Part shown: positions 6,805 through 12,482 of the stretch, piece by piece
Position numbering within the stretch: the first letter of the stretch is position 1
Layout: the number at the start of each line of letters is the position of its first letter
DNA from: Eubacterium sp. UBA3279
GTDB lineage: Bacteria > Bacillota > Clostridia > Lachnospirales > Lachnospiraceae
DNA: 13,633 bases
Direction of reading: 5' to 3'
Assembly (NCBI GenBank): GCA_002361775.1
Contig: DETV01000082.1
Location: forward strand, 1 to 13,633
The notes under the pieces: model-generated
Databases searched by the model: none
Seen by the model: only the letters and a program-made list of their open reading frames with translations
Told to the model about the DNA's origin: nothing
Program-made: the position numbers and the translations under genes

Positions 6805-8856
6805 TCAGGTAGGCTCCGGAGCCTTGTTCTTTTGCTTGTCTCTCCATTTTTTTGCTCTTTCTGCCTCTTTTCTTCTTTCTTCGAGGACTTTTTCATATTC
6901 TTTCAGGGCTTCCGGGTCACCGGCTTTCGCTGCTTCCTCAATCGCTCTGGCTTTCTCCTTTCTTTTCCGGTAGGATTTTTTATTGCTTTCCCTGTCACGT
7001 TCTCTTCGTGCTTTTTCTTTTGCAAGAATCTCCTCATACTGTTTTTGTGCCTCTTCATCCCCGGCTTCCGCAGCAGCCTTGATTCTGACTCTTTCCTCTT
7101 TCCGCTTCTGGGAAAAACTCCTGGCATTCGCCCTCTTTCTCTCTCGTTTTTCTTCCTCTTTATTTTTTTGTTGCTCTATCTGCCTTTTTCTTTCCTGTTC
7201 CAGTTCTTCCTTGGAGATTGGAACCGGAAACTGACCGATAAAATTGAAATAAATATCAATCCGCTGTGTGCGTTCTGTTCCCCGTCCGCCTTCCGCTTCA
7301 TGGACTGCGATTCTGTCTATGAACTCATAGAGCATTTGTGGTGTGATTTCATCAAAATCCTGATATTTCTTTACCAAACGGACAAAACAGGCTCCATTTT
7401 CTTCTGGTTCTTCCTTCTGTCGGAGTTCCTGTTCCATTTCTTCCACTTTTACTTCCAGTTCCTGCTGTTCGGCATCGTATTCCTTCATCATCCTCTCAAA
7501 ATGCCTGTCCGGGATTTTTCCTGATACATTTCCTTCATAAAGGTTCTTTATCAGGGTATCCAGTTCCTGAATCCTGCTTTTCGCTGCCTTGATTTCCTTT
7601 TGGGACTCTTTTAAATATCTCTCACTGTAGGTATCACTAAGCTGCCCGATCTGCTCCATAAATTCTTTCTGGTTTGTCAGTACATATTTAGCAACCCTCC
7701 GGATGGCATCATCCACCAGCTGATCCAGTGAAGATGCTTTGATGAAATGGAAGGTACACTCTTTGTATTTGTTTCCATAAGCGGAACAGGCAAAATTACT
7801 GTCGGAATCATAGACTTTCCCACTCTTTCTGTGCTGTGCCTCGGGACTTCGGTAACTCATCCTGCTGTCACAGTCAGCACAATATACAAGTCCGGAAAGC
7901 CGATGCTTATACGTTCCGTTGGCAACACGTTTGATTACCCTCTTTCTCAGCTTCTGTGCCTGATTCCATGTTTCTTCATCAATAATCGCATCATGGGTAT
8001 TCTCAAAAATAATGAGTTCTTCCGGTCTGGCTTTTCTTCTTTTTTTGGTTTTGAAATTGTCACAGATTGTTTTCCCAAGAACCGTATGCCCCATATATTC
8101 CTGTTTGTCCAGAATACCGCTGACAGCAGTAGCATTCCATACATAAGGGTCATGGTAGCTGTGGTTCCTGCTGACTTCGCCATCCTCTGCCCGTTCCAGA
8201 TATGCAGACGGTATTAGAATATGCTCCTGTGTCATAACATCTGCGATCTGTGCCGGTCCGTTTCCTTCGATTGCAAGCTGGTAAATCCTGCGGACATTTC
8301 TGGCAGCCTCCTCGTCTATAATCAGATGGTTTTTATCCTCCGGATCATGTTTGTATCCGTAGGGAATTGCACCACTACACCGCTTCCCGGACTTCATCCT
8401 TGACTGGAAGATTGCCTTGATCTTTTTGCTGGTATCCTTGGCATACCATTCATTCATGATATTCAGAAATGGAGTAAAGTCATTATCTGTAGGCACATCA
8501 CTGTCAATGCCGTTGTTGATGGCGATAAACCGGATTCCCTTTTCTGGAAACAAAATTTCCGTATAGTAACCAACTTTCAGATAATTTCTACCCAGTCGGC
8601 TCATATCCTTTACGCAAATAGTATCAATCAGTCCTGCTTCCACATCTGCAATCATTTTCTGGAAACCCGGACGGTTAAAAGTGACACCACTATAGCCATC
8701 ATCTGTATAATGCCGGATATTTTTCAGTCCTTTTGCTTCCGCATATTCCTCCAGATACTGCTTCTGGTTCGTAATACTGTTGGATTCCCCCTGCAGTTCA
8801 TCATCCTTGGATAGACGTTCATAGAGGGCTGTAAGTTTGTTTTTCTGCCGGCTCAT
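6805..8856 (-). CDS. tnpX: TnpX-like large serine recombinase
   Basis: This site-specific recombinase excises and inserts the element through a serine-DNA intermediate. The 683-aa protein opens with LTALYERLSKDDELQGES, placing the catalytic serine at S16, with resolvase-domain residues VKDMSRLGRNY (82-92, including R87 and R90). The recombinase domain covers about 155-285, and a zinc-ribbon has C326-x2-C329, C357 and C367. A coiled coil spans roughly 411-480, and the tail after 545 is very charged and contains a duplicated motif. The length is close to the 707 aa of Tn4451 TnpX, and the N-terminus is strongly like it. The start has AAAGGAGGTGA 5 nt upstream. In Tn4451 this gene lies at the element end and reads inward, so the end here should be just beyond 8860. 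The enzyme appears intact. Confidence 0.93.
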   Translation of the reverse strand: MSRQKNKLTALYERLSKDDELQGESNSITNQKQYLEEYAEAKGLKNIRHYTDDGYSGVTFNRPGFQKMIADVEAGLIDTICVKDMSRLGRNYLKVGYYTEILFPEKGIRFIAINNGIDSDVPTDNDFTPFLNIMNEWYAKDTSKKIKAIFQSRMKSGKRCSGAIPYGYKHDPEDKNHLIIDEEAARNVRRIYQLAIEGNGPAQIADVMTQEHILIPSAYLERAEDGEVSRNHSYHDPYVWNATAVSGILDKQEYMGHTVLGKTICDNFKTKKRRKARPEELIIFENTHDAIIDEETWNQAQKLRKRVIKRVANGTYKHRLSGLVYCADCDSRMSYRSPEAQHRKSGKVYDSDSNFACSAYGNKYKECTFHFIKASSLDQLVDDAIRRVAKYVLTNQKEFMEQIGQLSDTYSERYLKESQKEIKAAKSRIQELDTLIKNLYEGNVSGKIPDRHFERMMKEYDAEQQELEVKVEEMEQELRQKEEPEENGACFVRLVKKYQDFDEITPQMLYEFIDRIAVHEAEGGRGTERTQRIDIYFNFIGQFPVPISKEELEQERKRQIEQQKNKEEEKRERKRANARSFSQKRKEERVRIKAAAEAGDEEAQKQYEEILAKEKARRERDRESNKKSYRKRKEKARAIEEAAKAGDPEALKEYEKVLEERRKEAERAKKWRDKQKNKAPEPT
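6883..7077 (-). repeat. Duplicated charged motif in the TnpX tail
   Basis: Residues 594-611 (AAAEAGDEEAQKQYEEIL) and 638-658 (containing EAAKAGDPEALKEYEKVL) are two copies of the pattern AAxAGDxEAxxxYExxL, separated by an Arg/Lys/Glu-rich linker. This is a protein-level internal duplication near the C-terminus. Confidence 0.7.
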
Positions 8857-8896
8857 TTATTCACCTCCTTTCCTCGAAAGCCTTGAAAATACAGGC

Positions 8897-8933
8897 AAAT
8901 AAGCGTTTTTTCGTTATGAAGAAACGTTTATTT
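8897..8933. repeat. Imperfect 12-bp inverted repeat upstream of tnpX
   Basis: AAATAAGCGTTT (8897-8908) is repeated inverted as AAACGTTTATTT (8922-8933) with one non-Watson-Crick pair and a 13-bp centre. Its position between the tnpX promoter and start, at the presumed element end, makes it a candidate recombinase binding site; an operator or 5' UTR hairpin is the alternative. Confidence 0.45.
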
Positions 8934-8946
8934 CTCTGTACTTTAT

Positions 8947-8974
8947 ATATTAAACCCTTTCTTTCATTCATCAA
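8947..8974 (-). promoter_or_regulatory. Possible tnpX promoter
   Basis: TTGATG (8969-8974) and TAATAT (8947-8952) on the minus strand are separated by 16 bp, about 90 bp before the tnpX start. In Tn4451 the strong tnpX promoter forms only in the circular form, so a chromosomal-side promoter here may be partly formed by flanking DNA. Confidence 0.45.
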
Positions 8975-9017
8975 AGATATTGTATCAGTATAATAACTCT
9001 AAAAACGAATTTTCGAG

Positions 9018-9056
9018 AAAAAAAAGCAACCATCCCCCAAAAGGTTAGTTGCTTTT
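9018..9056 (-). terminator. Intrinsic terminator after the 246-aa gene
   Basis: On the minus strand, AAAAGCAAC (9048-9056) pairs perfectly with GTTGCTTTT (9022-9030) around a 17-nt loop, and the stem runs into eight consecutive T. It starts 6 bp after the stop codon at 9062. Confidence 0.88.
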
Positions 9057-9061
9057 AATAG

Positions 9062-9802
9062 TTAGTCTTCGATTGCTTTTTCTATGATTTCACATGCAAG
9101 TAGCGGTATTACTTTCACATTGTACGCTACAATCGCTTTACACTCCAATATATCTTCTTCGTTTATTCCTGACCATTTAGCGATTTCTGACTTACTTAAT
9201 CCTATGATTTGTGATGAATCACTCAATTTATCCACATCGTCTTCTGAAGAAAAGTTTTGAATAATATAATTCCTGTAAGCACTTTCTTTTTTCGCCAAAT
9301 CATACTTTTGTTTTGCAGTATCTGAAAAAAGAAAGATACTCCCTTTGCCAGTTTTAATTATTTCAGGTGAAATATAATATAAAGCACATATTTTATTCAC
9401 CGCAGATAATTTTAGGTGCTGTATTGTAATATTTTCTTCAACTTTTTTTAAACAGCGATAATACTTATCTGCATCTTTAATTCGATGGATTTTTTGGGAA
9501 ATATTCCATAACGTATCGCCATATTTTTCTGAAATAAATTCTAACACTGCGGAAAAGTTATAACCTTCATGTCGTTTTATTTGTTTTTTTTGTTCTACGA
9601 TAGAAAGCGTTTTATCCACAATTGCTCTATTTGGTGTTTCAAAATACTTGTTCCATCTTAATCCTTTATAAGTTTCAATTCCCGCTTGAGACCTCCATAT
9701 AATATTCAAGTCAATGTCTTCATATTTACGACTTTTATGCAATCCCAAAAAAAATATCTTCTCATCATTAATTATTAACTCCTTATGAAAATATTCTGAC
9801 AC
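9062..9802 (-). CDS. Unrecognised 246-aa protein
   Basis: I do not recognise this protein. It looks soluble, with no signal peptide or membrane segment. Residues 1-60 carry aromatic-rich strands (FFLGLHKSRKYEDIDLNIIW, then GLRWNKYF). The middle is Lys/Glu-rich, and residues 200-222 (IGLSKSEIAKWSGINEEDI) look like a helix-turn-helix of the kind found at the ends of some regulators and transposase-related proteins. The start is GTG at 9802, preceded by AGAGGTG about 6 nt away. It stands alone: its own extended -10 promoter with a palindrome lies upstream and a strong terminator follows. It sits next to the recombinase, just outside the presumed element end, and its AT-rich composition differs from the element genes. 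A DNA-binding role is a guess. Confidence 0.8.
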   Translation of the reverse strand: MSEYFHKELIINDEKIFFLGLHKSRKYEDIDLNIIWRSQAGIETYKGLRWNKYFETPNRAIVDKTLSIVEQKKQIKRHEGYNFSAVLEFISEKYGDTLWNISQKIHRIKDADKYYRCLKKVEENITIQHLKLSAVNKICALYYISPEIIKTGKGSIFLFSDTAKQKYDLAKKESAYRNYIIQNFSSEDDVDKLSDSSQIIGLSKSEIAKWSGINEEDILECKAIVAYNVKVIPLLACEIIEKAIED

Positions 9803-9835
9803 AAACTACACCTCTTTCCTTCTGTTATAATTTAA

Positions 9836-9864
9836 ATTATAGCACCCTTCTACTCGAAAAACAA
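9836..9864 (-). promoter_or_regulatory. Extended -10 promoter of the 246-aa gene
   Basis: On the minus strand, TTGTTT (9859-9864), a 17-bp spacer and TATAAT (9836-9841) are preceded by TG at the extended position (TGCTATAAT). It ends 34 bp before the GTG start. Confidence 0.7.
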
Positions 9865-9873
9865 AAATTCGAG
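9853..9873. promoter_or_regulatory. Palindrome straddling the -35 box
   Basis: CTCGAA (9853-9858) and TTCGAG (9868-9873) are a perfect inverted repeat with a 9-bp A-rich centre, covering the -35 of the promoter of the 246-aa gene. This is a plausible operator. The regulator is unknown; the protein itself, with its helix-turn-helix-like segment, is one candidate. Confidence 0.5.
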
Positions 9874-9966
9874 AAAAAGGTAAAAGAATGACATGAGATT
9901 TTTTCTCGTCTCATTGCATAGTTGAATATATTAAACCACAACAATATTTTACCGTGGCAAGACATT

Positions 9967-9995
9967 AAAAAAAGAGATTCACAATGAACCTCTTT
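9967..9995 (-). terminator. Intrinsic terminator after the acyltransferase gene
   Basis: An 11-bp stem (9971-9981 with 9985-9995, one G-U pair on the minus strand) with a 3-nt loop is followed by T-rich sequence on the minus strand, 40 bp after the stop at 10035. Confidence 0.8.
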
Positions 9996-10034
9996 CATAA
10001 ATTAATACTTATTTTTAAATTCTCGTTCAGGAGT

Positions 10035-11182
10035 TTACTCTGCTATTTCGCCACCAGATTTCTGCTCAGTTTTCGCTATTATTTTCTTTCCTAAAATTCC
10101 CATTAATTTATCATATCTCAAAACTTTTTTTAATATCTCCATGACGACAGAAACAAGAAAAGAAACCGCTAACAAAGTAAATAAAATAACTGTCCAATGT
10201 CCAAAAGAATAAATAAAACTCTGGAAATAATAAGAATAAATTTGATTGTGTACGAGGAATATATTTCCAGAGTGTTTTCCAAGACACTGCATAACCGAGG
10301 AAAATATTGGAATATGTACAAAAAGCAAACTTGACAAGATAGCTAAATTCATAGCGATTAATCCATCAACAATACCAAAATAGTTGTAATTTGTCCGTAA
10401 GGATAAAAACATCAGAAAAGCAACTATGGCAATGAATCCTTTTATCCAGATACCCCATTTTTTACCGTTCCACAATTCTCCAATTCGTTCAAACAGCCTA
10501 CTTTCAAAACATCCTACACCCAGATATAAACTAAACAAATAAAAAGTATTTGCATTGGATGCATTCAAAAAAAAGAGTATGCCTATACCAGCGATGAGAA
10601 CAAGCGATGTTCCCATTTTTTCAATCAGCTTCATTACAAACGGCATAAGCACTACAATCAGAATAGCAAGCGTCATATACCACCATGTAGGATTTAATGT
10701 GGGGGTTCCAAAAAGATAAGAAAGTCCCAAAAAATCTATAAAGAAATAAACGATAATACTTTTTAAATCCGTACCATAAGCGTCAAAAATAGTTCGCCCC
10801 AAAGGCTGACAGGCTAATGTAAGAAGAAAGGCAAACCAATAAAACGTCTCCAGTTTCCATAACCTTTTCCAAGTAAAAGAAACAATTTCTTTTACTTCTG
10901 CTTTTTTATGTTGAAATACCTGCCGATAGGATACGGCAATTCCATATCCACTTATAAAAACAAAGATTGCCACACAAATTTTCCCAATAATGCGTAAAAA
11001 TTGATGCGTTCCTCTGTGAAAGGTGAAAAATTTATTTTAAACCCTGAATAATTATCTACTTTATAAAATAAGTGATGGAAAAGCATGAGTATAATTGCTA
11101 CCCCTTTGCAAAAATTTGCTTCATATTTGCGAAATTTCATTCCGTTTCCAACTTCCGCTACTGTTTCTTTACTATTCATCAT
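10035..11182 (-). pseudogene. Membrane acyltransferase (acyltransferase 3 family), frameshifted
   Basis: The product would be an integral membrane O-acyltransferase of about 380 aa that transfers an acyl group to a cell-surface sugar or other envelope molecule. The first frame (ATG at 11182, AAGGGA upstream) encodes KGVAIILMLFHHLFYKV, with the family's membrane-embedded histidine, and stops at 10952. The rest continues from about 10980 in another frame as VAIFVFISGYGIAVSYR, followed by about eight hydrophobic segments to 10035. A single -1 shift in GGAAAATTTG near 10977-10985 would give GKFCVAIFVFISGYG, the usual family junction. So one base is missing, by mutation, by on/off phase variation, or by a sequencing error in a short run. 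A divergent XRE gene lies next to it. The substrate cannot be told. Confidence 0.8.
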
Positions 11183-11280
11183 TTTTTCTTCCCTTCCCCT
11201 CAAACGGAAAATACTTCCTCCTTCGTTTCTAAATAAATACAGAAAAGTAATGCGTTTCTTATGTACTCACTGTTTAAATT

Positions 11281-11298
11281 TTAGCCATTTATGGCTAA
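11281..11298. promoter_or_regulatory. Perfect 8-bp palindrome in the divergent promoter region
   Basis: TTAGCCAT (11281-11288) and ATGGCTAA (11291-11298) form a perfect inverted repeat with a 2-bp centre. It lies at the expected transcription start of the acyltransferase promoter and in the spacer of a possible plus-strand promoter (TTTAAA, 17 bp, TAATAT) for the XRE gene. It is therefore a good operator candidate for that regulator. Confidence 0.5.
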
Positions 11299-11302
11299 TA
11301 TG

Positions 11303-11331
11303 ATTATAGTCCACCAACGGGTAACATTCAA
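11303..11331 (-). promoter_or_regulatory. Promoter of the acyltransferase gene
   Basis: TTGAAT (11326-11331), a 17-bp spacer and TATAAT (11303-11308) on the minus strand form a good consensus promoter, about 120 bp before the ATG at 11182. Confidence 0.65.
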
Positions 11332-11351
11332 GGTAAAAAGGAGTATTTTAC

Positions 11352-11606
11352 ATGATTTCTTATGAACCTTTGTGGGCTACTTTAAAAGATAGGGAAGTAA
11401 CGCAATATCAGCTAATAAACAAATATCATGTTTCTGCTGGACAATTATCAAGACTACGGAAGAATAACTATATATCCACCCATACAATAGACATTCTATG
11501 TGAAATTCTGAATTGCAAAGTTGAAGATATACTAATGTATATCCCCAGTAGTGAACTTAAAATTGACAATATCAATACACTGGAACAAAATAAACGTGAT
11601 TTATAA
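11352..11606 (+). CDS. Small XRE-family transcriptional regulator
   Basis: This 84-aa protein has a Cro/C1-type helix-turn-helix domain: VTQYQLINKYHVSAGQLSRL (about 16-35) includes the recognition helix, followed by NYISTHTIDILCEILNCKVEDIL. A polar tail of about 20 residues follows. AAGGAG lies 8 nt before the ATG. It is transcribed away from the broken acyltransferase gene, with a palindrome in the shared region, so it likely controls one or both. It is of the same short subfamily as the regulator of the Type III system at 3921-4145. No partner gene follows it; the next 250 bp up to the terminator at 11818 is non-coding. Confidence 0.88.
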   Translation: MISYEPLWATLKDREVTQYQLINKYHVSAGQLSRLRKNNYISTHTIDILCEILNCKVEDILMYIPSSELKIDNINTLEQNKRDL

Positions 11607-11817
11607 GACGGACGCTTGCCCGAACATCCCACCGCCCTATTAGGTACACCGATGCTTCGGGCATCCTTCGGAACGCTGATTGTAAAAGAAACGGACAAGG
11701 AAAAAAATTGTACAAACTTTGTACAAGGAAAACAGAGATAGCACAAATCTCCTTTCTATGCGACTTTGTGCCTTTCCCCAAAAGTTCGATTCCGGTCTGC
11801 GGCAGTAGTTGAATAGA
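11607..11817 (+). other. Non-coding stretch with several hairpins, possible structured RNA
   Basis: No gene with a convincing ribosome binding site was found here. Inverted repeats are TGCCCGAA (11617-11624) with TTCGGGCA (11656-11663), GATGC/GCATC around a TTCGG loop (11651-11665), and GCACAAA (11741-11747) with TTTGTGC (11765-11771). It ends at a strong plus-strand terminator. It may be a long 3' UTR of the XRE mRNA, a small RNA, or decayed sequence. It is less AT-rich than the XRE gene, which suggests a junction near 11607. Confidence 0.35.
11708..11726. repeat. Perfect 19-bp palindrome
   Basis: TTGTACAAA and TTTGTACAA surround a single C, giving a perfect palindrome after a run of seven A. 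The symmetry suits a dimeric DNA-binding protein. No gene starts close by on either strand. Confidence 0.6.
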
Positions 11818-11860
11818 CTCCAAACCTTTATAAATCAAAGGTTTGGAGCCTTTTTATTTT
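11818..11860 (+). terminator. Strong intrinsic terminator
   Basis: CTCCAAACCTTT (11818-11829) pairs perfectly with AAAGGTTTGGAG (11837-11848) around a 7-nt loop, followed by CC and TTTTTATTTT. It reads on the plus strand and closes the transcript that includes the XRE gene or a separate RNA. Confidence 0.9.
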
Positions 11861-12071
11861 ATAAAAACCTTGCTTTGTTTTCACCAATCCTGAATATTCC
11901 ATAAAAGGTAAGCATGATCGCCGCAGGCAGACCGCAGCACGGGGGCATAAGTATCGGGAGTAACAACAGCAGATGTAATACGAAAATTTCATGAATTTTT
12001 CAACACGGAGGTAACTGCCTAAGACAAAAAACGAAAACATTCATTTTCCTTATATAATTCGCAATGAAACG
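11861..12071. other. Intergenic stretch without recognisable gene
   Basis: I see no credible gene on either strand. A 26-codon frame from an ATG near 11915 lacks a ribosome binding site, and a minus-strand frame here has no recognisable features. The stretch mixes GC-rich and AT-rich pieces, which suggests remnants of older sequence. Confidence 0.5.
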
Positions 12072-12099
12072 GTTACAACTGGCTCATTTGTGATATAAT
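12072..12099 (+). promoter_or_regulatory. Extended -10 promoter of the small membrane protein gene
   Basis: GTTACA (12072-12077), a 16-bp spacer and TATAAT (12094-12099) with TG at the extended position. The start codon follows about 42 bp after the -10. Confidence 0.6.
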
Positions 12100-12119
12100 A
12101 GATTCACCACAAATGAGCC
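12081..12119. promoter_or_regulatory. Long inverted repeat enclosing the -10 box
   Basis: GGCTCATTTGTG (12081-12092) and CACAAATGAGCC (12108-12119) are perfect 12-bp arms 15 bp apart, with the -10 in the centre. Because the first arm lies upstream of the expected transcript start, it should act as a DNA operator rather than an RNA hairpin. The regulator is not adjacent. Confidence 0.65.
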
Positions 12120-12141
12120 GACAGCCTGAAAGGAGCGCATC

Positions 12142-12422
12142 ATGGTCAGGAAGCTCCTCTATCAGCTCTTTTTTGTATATGAGATCCAGCTTATCATTAC
12201 CGTGGTGTCGGTCTGTCTGAGCAGTGTGTTTCTCCCCTACCTGAATGCCAGCACCCATATGCTGCAAATGTTCGTAATTCTGAGCCTGGCACAGCGGGGG
12301 CTACCTTGCTGAACGATTTTTACCCCCTGCCTCTGTTATTGGGCGGTCTTTGCGGCTGGATTGTTTCTTTTCTGTTGCTGCGCCGACGAATGGAGAAACT
12401 CAATAGCTTTTTGGTGTGCTGA
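12142..12422 (+). pseudogene. Small two-helix membrane protein, frameshifted
   Basis: I do not recognise the family. From the ATG at 12142 (GGAG six nt upstream) the frame reads MVRKLLYQLFFVYEIQLIIT and a first membrane helix, and stops at 12312 after 56 residues. The adjacent frame continues from about 12300 as ATLLNDFYPLPLLLGG, a further hydrophobic helix, and the basic end LLLRRRMEKLNSF, stopping at 12422. One extra G in the GGGGG run at 12296-12300 would join them into a membrane protein of about 93 aa. The gene has a well-formed promoter and operator, so the break is recent, phase-variable or an error. It lies 60 bp before the HD-GYP gene and could be in one operon with it. Confidence 0.6.
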
Positions 12423-12482
12423 AACGATAAGTGGTGGAGATAAAATATAAGTTGGATAGAACGCTTTTGAAGGAGATTAGGT

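Larger units (their letters stand above)
9012..9878. repeat. 11-bp direct repeat flanking the 246-aa gene
   Basis: TTCGAGAAAAA occurs at 9012-9022 and 9868-9878, on either side of the gene and its promoter; the range given spans both copies. A related TTTCGAGGAAA occurs inverted at 8869-8879 before tnpX. It could be coincidental in AT-rich DNA, or a recombination or binding motif. Confidence 0.35.

Noticed and set aside
6778..7524. Long plus-strand open frame of 248 codons, rich in Phe and Leu
   Set aside because: It lies antisense to the highly charged Glu/Lys/Arg tail of the recombinase; the hydrophobic composition is what the complement of such codons gives. No ribosome binding site.
10970..10990. 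Programmed -1 frameshift in the acyltransferase gene
   Set aside because: The run GGAAAATTTG is not a canonical X-XXY-YYZ slippery heptamer in the zero frame, and this family is not known to use recoding; mutation, phase variation or error is simpler.
11652..11741. Short plus-strand frame of about 29 codons starting at the ATG at 11652
   Set aside because: No adequate ribosome binding site and no recognisable similarity; it overlaps hairpins and is treated as part of a non-coding stretch.
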